Counted from the first letter of the stretch, positions 1-8,897 are shown. The stretch is 64,000 nucleotides of DNA from Thiemannella venezuelensis (GCF_014203605.1 NZ_JACHJJ010000015.1:62001-126000), one strand, 5' to 3'. Notes: generated by a model from the sequence alone, not told the origin. Program-made: numbers and translations.

Positions 1-1179
1 GGCGCCACGATGTACGCGATGCTGGTCGGGCACGCCCCCTTCGAGCGCCGCGACGCCATCGCCACCCTGGGGGCGCTGCTCACCGAGGAGCCCGACTTCG
101 GCCCGGTGCCGCCGGAGATGCGCGAGGTCCTGTACGGCCTGCTCCAGCGCGAGCCCGCCCACCGGCTCACCGCGGAGCAGGCCGACCTGCTGCTGGCGGA
201 GGCGGCGGGGGACCCGGCCGCCGCGGCCCGCCGTACGGCGTCCGGCCCGGTGGCGCGGGAGCACACAGGCCGGACCGGCCGCGGCCACCACGAGCAGGGC
301 CGTCACGAGCAGGGCCGTCACGAGCAGGGCCGTCACGAGCAGGGCCGTCACGAGCAGGGCCGTCACGAGCAGGGCCGTCACGAGGGGGGCCGGAGTCACC
401 CGGGGCAGACCCTTCCCGGCTACGGCCGCGGGCAGGACGGGGCGGGGGAGCCGCCCGCGCGGCGGCGGAGAGGACGGCGGAGCCCGGTCGTGCCGGCGCT
501 GGCGCTGGCGCTGGTCCTGGCCGGTGCGGGCGCGGTCGGATGGATCGTGCTCAGGGAGAACGCGTCGGGGTCCGCCGAGGCGGTCGCGGAGCCGGAGCGG
601 TCCGCGAGCGCGCCCACCGGCCGCGGGGAGGGCGAGGGCCGGGCGAAGAAGCGGCGCACGCCCACCCCCACGCCGGAGCCGGAGCCGGAGCGGACCCGGG
701 CCGAGGCCTCCGTCCCGAGGCTGACCGCCGCGGCGCAGGGCGACTGGTCGATCATGCGCCCCGCCGGCTGGACGGCGGGGTCCACCGGCGGGGAGGGCGC
801 CCGCTGGACCCGCCCCGAGGGGGGCGCCGCCATGTCGGTGGAGGAGCTGGGCTCGTACTTCGACCTGGAGTCCGTGCAGGCGAGCGCGGAGGAGGACTTC
901 GGACGGCGGGGCGAGATCGTCGGGGGGCGGACGGAGAGCGTCGTCACCTCGTACGGCGAGGGCCTCGACTGGGAGTTCACCTGGCGGCCGAAGGAGGGCG
1001 GCGGGGCGGAGGACTGGGTCTCCCCCGGGGTGACCTACCACGAGAAGCGGCGCTTCATCGAGGTCGGCGGAACGGCCATGGTCCTGACCTGGACCGCTCC
1101 GGACGAGGAGTGGCCTGCCCTGAGTGCCACGGCCGAGACCGTCTTCGAGAGTTTCCAGGCCCGCGAACGGGTGTCCTGA
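1..1179 (+). CDS. Membrane Ser/Thr protein kinase, 3' part (5' end outside window)
   Basis: The frame is open from base 1, so the start lies upstream. The first ~60 residues (ATMYAMLVGHAPFERRDAI..., then a 'LLQREPAHRLTAEQA' stretch) match the C-terminal lobe of bacterial Hanks-type (PknB-like) kinases, where a 'LYAAVEGRPPF' segment and an 'R-P-T' helix end the domain. A charged linker follows that carries a run of five-residue repeats (HEQGR), then one hydrophobic membrane segment (about residues 160-182), a Pro/Glu-rich spacer and an extracytoplasmic domain of about 150 residues with no motif I recognise. The catalytic residues are not in the window, so activity cannot be judged. A sensor kinase with an outside ligand-binding domain is the likely role. 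The next gene, 130 bp on, has unrelated function. Confidence 0.85.
   Translation, partial: GATMYAMLVGHAPFERRDAIATLGALLTEEPDFGPVPPEMREVLYGLLQREPAHRLTAEQADLLLAEAAGDPAAAARRTASGPVAREHTGRTGRGHHEQGRHEQGRHEQGRHEQGRHEQGRHEQGRHEGGRSHPGQTLPGYGRGQDGAGEPPARRRRGRRSPVVPALALALVLAGAGAVGWIVLRENASGSAEAVAEPERSASAPTGRGEGEGRAKKRRTPTPTPEPEPERTRAEASVPRLTAAAQGDWSIMRPAGWTAGSTGGEGARWTRPEGGAAMSVEELGSYFDLESVQASAEEDFGRRGEIVGGRTESVVTSYGEGLDWEFTWRPKEGGGAEDWVSPGVTYHEKRRFIEVGGTAMVLTWTAPDEEWPALSATAETVFESFQARERVS
289..378 (+). repeat. Six exact 15-bp tandem repeats inside the kinase gene
   Basis: The unit cacgagcagggccgt occurs six times without a mismatch and a seventh degenerate copy follows (379-393). It encodes HEQGR per unit, in the juxtamembrane linker of the kinase. 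In-frame unit length means that slippage changes linker length without breaking the gene. Confidence 0.95.
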
Positions 1180-1309
1180 AAGACATGGCGGTGTCACCCC
1201 CGTGAAGAGTTTTCGCGCGTTTAACGCGGCCGACCTGGCCTACGGGATATCAGGGATATAACGTTCTATAGGCGATCTTTCCGGTGGAGTGCCCTGGGGG
1301 TGATGTTCT

Positions 1310-2677
1310 GTGGCGCAGACGACGCAGATGGCGGAGCACCGGCGAGCGGTCGAGCGGATCAGGGAGTCCTACGCCGCGATCCCGCAGGACGCGCCGCCCC
1401 GGCTGGCGAAGGCCACCACGAACCTCTTCCGGTTCCGGAACGGCCCGAGGGGGGCCGCGCTCTCCGCCCGGGACCTGGACAAGGTCATCGAGGTCGACCC
1501 GGTGGCGATGACCGCCGAGGTCCAGGGCATGACGACCTACGAGCACCTCGTGGACGCCACGCTCGCGCACGGGCTCATGCCGCACGTCGTGCCGCAGTTG
1601 AAGACCATCACGCTCGGCGGCGCGGTGACCGGGCTGGGCATCGAGTCCACCAGCTTCCGCGACGGGCTGCCGCACGAGTCGGTCGAGGAGATGGAGATCC
1701 TCACCGGCGACGGCCGCGTCGTCGTCGCGCGCGACGACAACGAGCACCGCGAGCTGTTCCGCGCGTTCCCCAACTCCTACGGCACGCTCGGCTACGCGCT
1801 CCGCATCCGGATCCGGCTCAAGCCCGTCCAGCCGTACGTCCGCCTGACCCACGTGCGCTTCACCGACGCGCACAAGTGCATGCTCGCCATGCAGGAGATC
1901 TGCGAGAGCGGCGAGCACGAGGGCGAGCCGGTCGACTTCGTGGACGGCACGTTCTTCGAGCCGGGTGAGCTCTACGTCACCCTCGGCCGCTTCGCCGGGC
2001 GCGCGCCGTACGTCTCCGACTACACCGGCATGCGGATCTACTACCAGTCGATCCAGACCAGGACCCGCGACTGGCTGACCGTCCGCGACTACCTGTGGCG
2101 CTGGGACACCGACTGGTTCTGGTGCTCGCGCGCCTTCGGCGTGCAGGGGCCGCTGGTGCGCTCGCTGATGCCGCGCCGGTGGATGCGCTCGGACGTCTAC
2201 CGCAGGCTCGTCGGCCTCGACCGCAGGTACGGCGTGATCGCCCGGGTGGACCGGTGGCGCAACCAGCCCGTGCAGGAGTCGGTCATCCAGGACATCGAGG
2301 TGCCCGTGGAGCGCGGCGCCGACTTCCTGGAGTTCTTCCACGACCGCGTCGGCATGACGCCGGTCTGGATGTGCCCGCTCACCTCCACCGGCCGGTGGCC
2401 GCTCTACCCGCTGGAGCCGGGGCGGCTGTATGTGAACTTCGGCTTCTGGGGGACCGTCCCGCTGCCCCGGGGGCAGTTCGACGGCTACCACAACCGCCTC
2501 ATCGAGCACGAGGTGCACGCGCTCGACGGGCACAAGTCGCTGTACTCCACGTCGTTCTACCCCCGGGACGAATTCTGGCGCCTCTACAACGGGGACGCCT
2601 ACTGGCCGGTCAAACGGGCCTACGACCCGGGCGGCCGGTTGCTCGACCTCTATGACAAGTGTGTACGGGGGCGTTAG
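1310..2677 (+). CDS. tmsA: FAD-binding oxidoreductase, 10-methyl fatty acid synthesis (TmsA/BfaA-like)
   Basis: 455 residues from a GTG start. The N-terminal half is a PCMH/FAD_binding_4 type domain related to DHCR24 (about 60-200; a 'LGGAVTGLGIESTSFRDG' flavin-binding stretch), followed by a family-specific C-terminal half. Proteins of this type sit beside a cyclopropane-synthase-like methyltransferase in mycobacteria and other actinomycetes, where the pair makes tuberculostearic acid: the methyltransferase makes a 10-methylene intermediate and the flavoenzyme reduces it to the 10-methyl group. The next gene here is exactly that methyltransferase, 13 bp downstream, so the pair is surely co-transcribed. 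A TATAAC-like -10 lies near 1256. The specific role is inferred from homology and the pairing; a third gene sometimes present (tmsC) is not seen here. Confidence 0.85.
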   Translation: MAQTTQMAEHRRAVERIRESYAAIPQDAPPRLAKATTNLFRFRNGPRGAALSARDLDKVIEVDPVAMTAEVQGMTTYEHLVDATLAHGLMPHVVPQLKTITLGGAVTGLGIESTSFRDGLPHESVEEMEILTGDGRVVVARDDNEHRELFRAFPNSYGTLGYALRIRIRLKPVQPYVRLTHVRFTDAHKCMLAMQEICESGEHEGEPVDFVDGTFFEPGELYVTLGRFAGRAPYVSDYTGMRIYYQSIQTRTRDWLTVRDYLWRWDTDWFWCSRAFGVQGPLVRSLMPRRWMRSDVYRRLVGLDRRYGVIARVDRWRNQPVQESVIQDIEVPVERGADFLEFFHDRVGMTPVWMCPLTSTGRWPLYPLEPGRLYVNFGFWGTVPLPRGQFDGYHNRLIEHEVHALDGHKSLYSTSFYPRDEFWRLYNGDAYWPVKRAYDPGGRLLDLYDKCVRGR

Positions 2678-2690
2678 GGAGGTTTCTTCT

Positions 2691-3950
2691 GTGAGGCTCG
2701 CGGAAGTATTCGAGAAGGTCGTGGGCACCGAGTCGGGCATCCGCCTCGTCGCCTACGACGGAAGCAAGGCGGGAACGGCGGGCGCGGACGTCGGCCTGGA
2801 GGTGAAGAGCCCGGCGGCGGTGGCCTACCTGGCGCAGGCCCCCGGCGAGCTGGGGCTGGCCCGTGCCTACGTCTCCGGGCATCTCGACGTCCACGGGGAC
2901 ATGTACACACTGCTGTCGCGCATGTGGTCGCTCACCATCAACGACATCCCGATGAGCGAGAAGGCCGCCGCGGTCCGCGCGCTCGGCGTCAAGCCCCTGC
3001 TGATGCGGGTGCCGCCCCCGCCCCAGGAGATGCGGCGCAGCCTCCTGGCCAAGCTGGGCAGCAGGCACGCCAAGCAGCGCGACGCCGAGGTGATCCACCA
3101 CCACTACGACGTCTCCAACCGGTTCTACGAGTGGGTGCTCGGTCCCTCCATGGCCTACACCTGCGCGGTCTTCCCCTCCGAGGAGGCCTCGCTGGAGGAG
3201 GCGCAGTTCGCCAAGTTCGACCTGGTGGCGAAGAAGCTCGGGCTCCAGCCCGGCATGCGGCTGCTGGACGTGGGCTGCGGCTGGGGCGGCATGGCCATGC
3301 ACGCCGCCCGCGAGTACGGAGTGAAGGTCCTGGCGGTCACCCTCTCGCGCCAGCAGGCCGAGTGGGGGCAGAAGGCCGTCGCGGAGGCCGGGCTCACCGA
3401 GCTGGTCGAGATCCGGCACATGGACTACCGCGACGTCACCGAGACCGGGTTCGACGCGGTCAGCTCGATCGGCCTGACCGAGCACATCGGCAAGGAGCAG
3501 CTCCCGTTCTACTTCCGCTTCCTGTACGACAAGCTCGTCCCCGGCGGGCGGCTGCTCAACCACTGCATCACCCGGCCGACGGGGACGGAGAAGACCCTCA
3601 ACGCGGGGGGCTTCATCAACCGCTACGTCTTCCCCGACGGGGAACTGGAGTCGGTCGGCCACCTGATCCGCCAGATGGAGGACACCGGCTTCGAGATCCG
3701 CCACGAGGAGAACCTGCGCGAGCACTACGCGCGGACCCTCCGCCACTGGGGGGCCAACCTCGACGAGCACTGGGACGAGGCGGTCGGGGAGGTCGGCCAG
3801 GGCACCGCCAGGGTCTGGCGGCTCTACATGGCCGGCTGCGTGGTGGGATTCGAACGCAACAAGATCCAGCTCCACCAGGTGCTGGCCACCAGGCTCGACG
3901 CCGGGGGCGGCGCCCGCATGCCGCTGCGCCCCTCCCTCGACTGGCCCTGA
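2691..3950 (+). CDS. tmsB: SAM-dependent cyclopropane/methylene fatty acid methyltransferase (TmsB/BfaB-like)
   Basis: 419 residues. I chose the GTG at 2691 over an upstream ATG at 2652 because AGGGAGG (2676-2682) stands 8 bases before it and the ATG lies inside the previous gene. The protein has the CFAS layout: a helical N-terminal part (1-~130) for lipid binding, then a class I methyltransferase fold with the SAM loop LLDVGCGWGGMA and a downstream 'GLTEHIG' segment typical of cyclopropane fatty acid synthases. It should transfer a methyl group to the double bond of an oleoyl chain in membrane phospholipid. Tight linkage to the DHCR24-like oxidoreductase favours 10-methylene/10-methyl lipid synthesis over cyclopropanation. 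It is followed by a hairpin. Confidence 0.88.
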   Translation: MRLAEVFEKVVGTESGIRLVAYDGSKAGTAGADVGLEVKSPAAVAYLAQAPGELGLARAYVSGHLDVHGDMYTLLSRMWSLTINDIPMSEKAAAVRALGVKPLLMRVPPPPQEMRRSLLAKLGSRHAKQRDAEVIHHHYDVSNRFYEWVLGPSMAYTCAVFPSEEASLEEAQFAKFDLVAKKLGLQPGMRLLDVGCGWGGMAMHAAREYGVKVLAVTLSRQQAEWGQKAVAEAGLTELVEIRHMDYRDVTETGFDAVSSIGLTEHIGKEQLPFYFRFLYDKLVPGGRLLNHCITRPTGTEKTLNAGGFINRYVFPDGELESVGHLIRQMEDTGFEIRHEENLREHYARTLRHWGANLDEHWDEAVGEVGQGTARVWRLYMAGCVVGFERNKIQLHQVLATRLDAGGGARMPLRPSLDWP

Positions 3951-3960
3951 CCCCGCCCGC

Positions 3961-4003
3961 GGCAGGCGGCGGCCCCGTTCCGCACGGACGGGCCGCGGCC
4001 TGC
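3961..4003. terminator. Imperfect GC hairpin between convergent genes
   Basis: The arms ggcaggcggcggccccgt and acgggccgcggcctgcc pair with small bulges. The element sits between the methyltransferase (plus) and the diguanylate cyclase (minus) and could end both transcripts. No T tract. Confidence 0.55.
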
Positions 4004-4047
4004 CCGGCCGCGCTTTCCGGCGCCTCCGGACCGGCCCGGAGCGCGGC

Positions 4048-5496
4048 TCAGGCCGCCAGCAGCGGGCCGGATCCGTCGGCCGCCACCCAGCGGCCCCTGC
4101 CGAGGCGCTTGGCCGAGTACATCGCGGTGTCGGCCGCGCGGAGCATCTCCGTGGGCGTCCCCTCGGACAGGTCGCCGGAGTGGACGGCGATGCCGATGCT
4201 GGCGCCCACGGACAGCCGGTGCCCGCGGAACAGGACCGGCCGGGGGATCTCCTCCAGGACCCGTTCGGCCAGCCGTACGGTCTCCTCGGCCGAGGACTCC
4301 GGGCGCAGCAGGACGAACTCGTCGCCGCCGAGCCGGGCCACCAGGCCGGTCCCGTCCATCGCGGCCGACAGGCGGCCGGCGATCTCGACGAGGACGGCGT
4401 CGCCGGCGTCGTGGCCGTGGCGGTCGTTGATCTCCTTGAAGCCGTCGAGGTCGAGGTAGAGCACGGCCGCCCCGGTGCCGGAGACCCGCACGGTCTCCTC
4501 CAGGGTGTCGTGCATCACCGTCCGGTTGACCAGCCCGGTCAGCGGGTCGTGGTGCGCCTGGTAGGCGAGTTCGGCCTGCATCCGCTCCTGCTCGCGGACG
4601 GCGGTGGTGAACCTGGCCAGCACGAACGCCGCACAGGCCGCGCTGGCGACGATGGTCGCCAGTTCCTGCCCGCTGAAGCCCGCGTACCGCAGGGCCAGGG
4701 CGGGGGTGCCGAGCAGGGCCAGGCCCAGGAAGACGACCCGCGCCGGGTGCAGCGTGCGGACCCGGGAGCCGGGGTGCGTCAGCTCGGCCCGGCCGGGGTG
4801 CAGCATGGCCGCGACCATCAGGGCGTGGCCGGCCAGCAGGCCCGCGCCGAGCTTCTCCACGTACTGGTAGTCGAGCACGTACGGCAGCAGGTTGTAGCCC
4901 AGGTCGACGGCGAGGTAGGTGGAGACCGCGCCGAACAGCAGGAGCGTCGGGGCGCCGCGCTCGCCCGGCGAGAGGGTCAGGAACAGCACGGCGGCCAGCA
5001 GCACGATGTCGCCGACGGGGTAGAGGGCGGGCACGACGGCGTCGCCGAAGCCGTACTCGAAGAGGGGCTGGATCAGGAACTGCCAGGAGGCCAGCGCGGC
5101 CACCGTGGTGAGGGTCAGCGCGTCGAGCACACCGCCGCTGAGCCGGCCGGGGGCGCGGCGGCGCGCCATCAGGACCAGGGCCGTCGCGACGAGCGGGTAG
5201 CCGCCGAGCCAGAAGGCGTCGCTGACCCCGACCGCGGGCACCTCCCCGAACAGGAAGAACGCCATCTCGATCGCGTCGCCGGTCAGCCAGAGCGTCTGGG
5301 CCGTCGCGACCAGCAGCCACGGCCGCCGGTCGGAGCCCGCCACCAGCCGCAGCGCCGCCCACCAGGACAGGGCGCAGATCGCCCCGTAAGTGGCGAAGTA
5401 GAGGATCTGGCCGGCCGGCACCGCATAGAGAACGGCGGTCACGACCGCGGCCGTGACCGCCGTACCGAGGAAGAGCCTTGTCCCGCCGACCGTCAT
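4048..5496 (-). CDS. Membrane-bound GGDEF diguanylate cyclase
   Basis: 482 residues. The N-terminal ~300 residues hold eight or so hydrophobic segments, in the style of MASE-type membrane sensor domains. A short linker with a coiled-coil look (VREQERMQAELAYQAHHD) leads to a GGDEF domain with the signature DPLTGLVNR at its start, LYLDLDGFKEIND, and an intact active-site loop RLGGDEF. It should make cyclic di-GMP from two GTP on the cytoplasmic side. The product-inhibition I-site (RxxD ahead of the loop) is absent: the four residues at that place read DGTG. No EAL domain. The gene stands alone, with a strong hairpin (5547-5578) upstream that belongs to its neighbour. Confidence 0.92.
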   Translation of the reverse strand: MTVGGTRLFLGTAVTAAVVTAVLYAVPAGQILYFATYGAICALSWWAALRLVAGSDRRPWLLVATAQTLWLTGDAIEMAFFLFGEVPAVGVSDAFWLGGYPLVATALVLMARRRAPGRLSGGVLDALTLTTVAALASWQFLIQPLFEYGFGDAVVPALYPVGDIVLLAAVLFLTLSPGERGAPTLLLFGAVSTYLAVDLGYNLLPYVLDYQYVEKLGAGLLAGHALMVAAMLHPGRAELTHPGSRVRTLHPARVVFLGLALLGTPALALRYAGFSGQELATIVASAACAAFVLARFTTAVREQERMQAELAYQAHHDPLTGLVNRTVMHDTLEETVRVSGTGAAVLYLDLDGFKEINDRHGHDAGDAVLVEIAGRLSAAMDGTGLVARLGGDEFVLLRPESSAEETVRLAERVLEEIPRPVLFRGHRLSVGASIGIAVHSGDLSEGTPTEMLRAADTAMYSAKRLGRGRWVAADGSGPLLAA

Positions 5497-5546
5497 GTCC
5501 CCCTCTTCGGCAGGACGGTCCGCCGGTTGAGGGATTCTGCGAGGAT

Positions 5547-5578
5547 CCGGTGGGCCCCGCCGTGGCGGGGCCCACCGG
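5547..5578 (-). terminator. Perfect 15-bp stem hairpin
   Basis: Left arm 5547-5561 (CCGGTGGGCCCCGCC) and right arm 5564-5578 are exact complements separated by 2 bases. It begins 6 bases after the stop of the acyl-CoA ligase, so it is the likely terminator of that gene. No T tract. Confidence 0.8.
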
Positions 5579-5584
5579 GAGCCC

Positions 5585-7120
5585 TCAGCGGAGCTCGCGC
5601 TTGAGGATCTTTCCGGTGGCGGTCATCGGCAGGGCGTCGCGGAACTCGACGATCCGCGGGTACTTGTAGGCCGCCATGTTCTCCTTGCACCAGGCGACCA
5701 GCTGCTCCTCGGTGACGGTCGCGCCGGGGGTGCGGATGATGTAGGCCTTGACCTCCTCGCCGTGCGAGTCGTGGGCGACCCCGACCACCGCGGCGAGGGA
5801 GACCTCGGGGTGGGTCATCAGGACCTCTTCGAGCTCGCGCGGGTAGACGTTGAAGCCGCCACGGATGATCATGTCCTTGGCCCGGTCGATGATCGCGTAG
5901 TAGCCGTCCGCGTCGCGGGTGGCGATGTCGCCGGTCCGGAACCAGCCGTCGTTCATGACCTCGGCGGTCGCCTCGGGCCGGTTGTAGTAGCCCTTCATCA
6001 CGTTGTGGCCGCGGATCGCGATCTCACCCGGGCCCTCGCCCTCGACCGTGTTCCACTCGCCGTCGATGAGCTTCATCTCCACGCCCCAGATCGGCGTGCC
6101 GATGCTGCCCGCCTTGCTGGGCTTGCCGGGCTGGTTGAAACTGGCCACCGGGGAGGTCTCCGACAGGCCGTAGCCCTCCAGGATGCCGACGCCGAAGGTC
6201 GTCTCGAAGTCCTTGAGCACCTCGACCGGGGAGGAGGCGCCGCCGGCCACCGCGACCCGCAGCGAGGTGGGCACCTCGTCGCCGTCGGCGTGGATCTTCG
6301 TCAGCATGCCCCAGTACATCGTCGGCACGCCCGCGAACAGCGTGACGTTCTCCTTGCGCATCAGCTCCAGCGCCGGCCCCGGCTCGAAGCGCGGCATGAG
6401 CACGATGGTGCCGCGGCGGCGGAACCCGGCGTTCATGATCACGGTCTGGCCGAAGGAGTGGAACAGCGGCAGCACCGCGAGGTAGGCGTCGCCGCCCTCG
6501 GCGCGCGGGAACATCTCGTCCGAGACCATGGCGTTCATCAGCATGTTCTGGTGGCTGAGCTCGGCGCCCTTGGGCTGGCCGGTGGTGCCGCTGGTGTAGA
6601 GGATCACCGCGGTGTCGTCCGCCGAGGTCTGCACCGTCTGGAACTCCCCGGAGACGCCGTCCAGTGCCGCCCAGATGGTCTCGCCGTACTCCGACTCGGT
6701 GGCGAACGGCGTGGCGGGCAGCACGAAGAAGTGCTCGGTGTTCGCCGCCCCCTCGAAGCCGGCCTTGCCCCGCTCGCCCAGCGGCAGCTCGGGAGAGCCC
6801 TCGAAGCAGAACAGCGCCTTGGCCTCGGAGTCCTCCAGGTGGTAGGTGATCTCGCGGGACTGCAGCAGCACGTTGAGCGGGACGACCGTCGCCCCGGCCT
6901 TGAGGATGCCGAAGTAGACGAACGGGAAGTAGGGAAGGTTCGGGCAGGCGAGCGCGACCTTGTCGCCCTTGCCGATCCCCCGGGAGACCAGCAGGTTGGC
7001 CACCTGGTTGGCGACCGTGTCGACCAGGGAGTACGGCAGCCGCAGTTCGCCGAAGACGAGTGCGGTGCGGTCGGGGTTCTCCCGGGCGCTGTCCTCCAGC
7101 ACGATCGACAGGTTGAGCAT
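5585..7120 (-). CDS. Long-chain acyl-CoA ligase (AMP-forming)
   Basis: 511 residues. The start is the ATG at 7120, preceded by GGAGGA six bases upstream; the longer open frame to 7201 has no such site. All ANL-superfamily motifs are present: the P-loop YTSGTTGQPKG, the GYGLSETSP adenylation motif, the hinge TGD and 'IDRAKDMIIRGGFNVYPRELE', and the catalytic lysine in TATGKILKREL near the C-terminus. It activates a carboxylic acid as acyl-AMP and then acyl-CoA. It is divergent from a GMC oxidoreductase and two P450 genes, so its substrate may be the acid made by that oxidation route. A palindrome in the shared upstream region looks like a TetR-type operator. Confidence 0.92.
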   Translation of the reverse strand: MLNLSIVLEDSARENPDRTALVFGELRLPYSLVDTVANQVANLLVSRGIGKGDKVALACPNLPYFPFVYFGILKAGATVVPLNVLLQSREITYHLEDSEAKALFCFEGSPELPLGERGKAGFEGAANTEHFFVLPATPFATESEYGETIWAALDGVSGEFQTVQTSADDTAVILYTSGTTGQPKGAELSHQNMLMNAMVSDEMFPRAEGGDAYLAVLPLFHSFGQTVIMNAGFRRRGTIVLMPRFEPGPALELMRKENVTLFAGVPTMYWGMLTKIHADGDEVPTSLRVAVAGGASSPVEVLKDFETTFGVGILEGYGLSETSPVASFNQPGKPSKAGSIGTPIWGVEMKLIDGEWNTVEGEGPGEIAIRGHNVMKGYYNRPEATAEVMNDGWFRTGDIATRDADGYYAIIDRAKDMIIRGGFNVYPRELEEVLMTHPEVSLAAVVGVAHDSHGEEVKAYIIRTPGATVTEEQLVAWCKENMAAYKYPRIVEFRDALPMTATGKILKRELR

Positions 7121-7174
7121 GGTGGATCCTCCGTCCGAACAATCTCTGACCGGTTCATCCTTGCAGTCCGAGCA

Positions 7175-7190
7175 TACCGACCGGTAGGTA
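7175..7190. promoter_or_regulatory. TetR-type operator candidate in the ligase/GMC divergent promoter region
   Basis: The 16-mer taccgaccggtaggta is a palindrome except at one symmetric pair of positions. It lies 55 bp before the acyl-CoA ligase start and about 100 bp before the GMC oxidoreductase start. ACCGACCGGT-type palindromes are common operators of TetR-family repressors of lipid genes; the regulator is not in the window next to it. Confidence 0.55.
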
Positions 7191-7291
7191 ACCCAGGTCA
7201 CAAATTGACGGGTGCCCTGGCTGAGAGTATGCAGGTAAGAGCCCGCTTACCGGGGGGAGGCGAGCCGGCCGTCTGAGCGAGGAAGGGTTCA

Positions 7292-8884
7292 GTGAGCATG
7301 CCGACGAGCACCTCGATGGGCAAGCAGTACGACTACGTGATCGTGGGAGCCGGGTCGGCGGGCTGCGTGCTCGCCGGCCGGCTCTCGGCGGACCCCGCCG
7401 TGACGGTCGCGCTCCTGGAGGCGGGCGGGTCCGACCGGAAACTCGAGATCCGCATGCCCGCAGGGTTCGCCAAGCTGTTCAAGACCGACTACGACTGGAA
7501 CTTCACCACCGCCAAGCAGGCCGAGCTGTCCGGCCGGGAGCTCTACTGGCCGCGCGGCCGGGTGCTCGGCGGCTCCTCCTCGCTCAACGCCCAGATGTGG
7601 GTCCGCGGGCACCGGGCCGACTACGACGGCTGGGACGTGCCCGGCTGGTCCTACGACGAGGTCCTGCCGTACTTCCGGCGGGCCGAGAACCGCGTCGGCA
7701 GCAACCGCGGCGACGTGTACGGCAGCGGCGGCCCGATCCACATCTCCGAGCTGCGCAGCCCCAACATCACCACCACCGCGTTCCTGACCGCCTGCGAGGA
7801 GCTCGGCCTGACCCGCCTGGAGGAGCTGAACGGCCCTTCCAACGAGGGCTTCTGCGCCACGCCCGTGACCCAGGACCGGGGCCGCCGCTGGAGCGCCGCC
7901 GACGCCTACCTGCGGCCCGCGCTGAAACGGCCCAACCTGACCGTGCTCACCTCTTCTCACGTGAACAGGATCCTCATCGAGGACGGCCGCGCGACCGGCG
8001 TGGAGTACGGCGGCCCGGCGGGCGCCTCGGTGGTGCGCGCCCGGCGGGAGGTGGTCCTGGCGGCCGGGGCGATCGGCTCACCGCACCTGCTGATGCTCTC
8101 CGGCGTCGGCGCCGCCGACGAGCTGCGGGAGCAGGGCGTGGAGCCGGTCCTCGACCTGCCCCAGGTCGGCCGGAACCTCCAGGACCACCTGGCCTCGGCC
8201 GTCATCCTGCACTGCCCCCGGCCGGTCACGCTCGCCGGCGCCGACTCGATGGCCAACCTGCTGCGCTTCCTGGCGGGCCGCACCGGCATGCTCACCTCCA
8301 ACGTCGGCGAGGCGGTGGCCTTCATCCGCACCGGCCCGGAGGAGCCCGCCCCCGACATCGAGCTGATCTTCGCCCCCGGCCCGTTCATCGACCACGGGCT
8401 GACGCCCCCGTCCGGCCACGGCCTGACCATCGCCTCCATCCTGCTCCAGCCCGAGAGCCGGGGGCGGATCGCGCTGAACGGCCGGGAGGCGGCGATCGAC
8501 CCCGGCTACCTGACGGCCGAGATCGACCTCCGGCGGCAGGTGGCCGGGCTGAAGAAGGCCCGGGAGCTGTTCGCGACCGCTGCGCTCAAGCCGTTCGCCG
8601 GCCCGCCGATGGACCCCTACTGGGGTGCGGAGAGCGACGAGGAGCTCGCCCGCTGGATCCGCGAGCGGAGCGAGACCCTCTACCACCCGGCCGGCACCTG
8701 CCGGATGGGGACGGACGCCGAGTCGGTGGTCGATCCGGCGCTGAGGGTGCGGGGGGTGGAGGGGCTGCGCGTCGCCGACGTCTCGATCATGCCGGTCATC
8801 AACCGGGGGCACACGCACGCCCCGGCCGTCATGATCGGAGAGAAGGCGGCGGACCTGATCGCGGCGGACCGCGCGGCCTCCTGA
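7292..8884 (+). CDS. GMC-family FAD alcohol oxidoreductase (choline dehydrogenase-like)
   Basis: 530 residues from GTG; GAGGAAGGG stands just upstream and an in-frame ATG is two codons further in. The Rossmann FAD motif VGAGSAGC covers residues 18-25. GMC signature 1 (about 90-110: PRGRVLGGSSSLNAQMWVRG) and signature 2 (GAIGSPHLLMLSGVG) are present, as is the C-terminal active-site region LYHPAGTCRMG and NRGHTHAPAVMIGEKAADLI with its catalytic His. The family oxidises primary or secondary alcohols to aldehydes or acids in the cytoplasm. Placed between a P450 and an acyl-CoA ligase, it would fit as the alcohol-oxidising step. The true substrate cannot be read from sequence. Confidence 0.9.
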   Translation: MSMPTSTSMGKQYDYVIVGAGSAGCVLAGRLSADPAVTVALLEAGGSDRKLEIRMPAGFAKLFKTDYDWNFTTAKQAELSGRELYWPRGRVLGGSSSLNAQMWVRGHRADYDGWDVPGWSYDEVLPYFRRAENRVGSNRGDVYGSGGPIHISELRSPNITTTAFLTACEELGLTRLEELNGPSNEGFCATPVTQDRGRRWSAADAYLRPALKRPNLTVLTSSHVNRILIEDGRATGVEYGGPAGASVVRARREVVLAAGAIGSPHLLMLSGVGAADELREQGVEPVLDLPQVGRNLQDHLASAVILHCPRPVTLAGADSMANLLRFLAGRTGMLTSNVGEAVAFIRTGPEEPAPDIELIFAPGPFIDHGLTPPSGHGLTIASILLQPESRGRIALNGREAAIDPGYLTAEIDLRRQVAGLKKARELFATAALKPFAGPPMDPYWGAESDEELARWIRERSETLYHPAGTCRMGTDAESVVDPALRVRGVEGLRVADVSIMPVINRGHTHAPAVMIGEKAADLIAADRAAS

Positions 8885-8897
8885 CCGGACCGGCCGC

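Noticed and set aside
289-378. Regular short repeats that might be taken for a CRISPR array
   Set aside because: Units are directly adjacent, in frame and without spacers; they encode HEQGR inside a kinase.
1248-1275. KstR-type operator around TATAACGTTCTATA before the oxidoreductase gene
   Set aside because: The AAC and GTT halves are directly joined, not two bases apart as in the KstR motif; more likely a plain AT-rich promoter.
1250-2740. 496-residue minus-strand frame opposite the oxidoreductase gene (and similar long antisense frames such as 14913-17480, 26913-29783 and 51687-56486)
   Set aside because: Low-complexity Arg/Pro/Gly/His/Ala text, no motifs, no start signals. These are mirror frames of very GC-rich genes.
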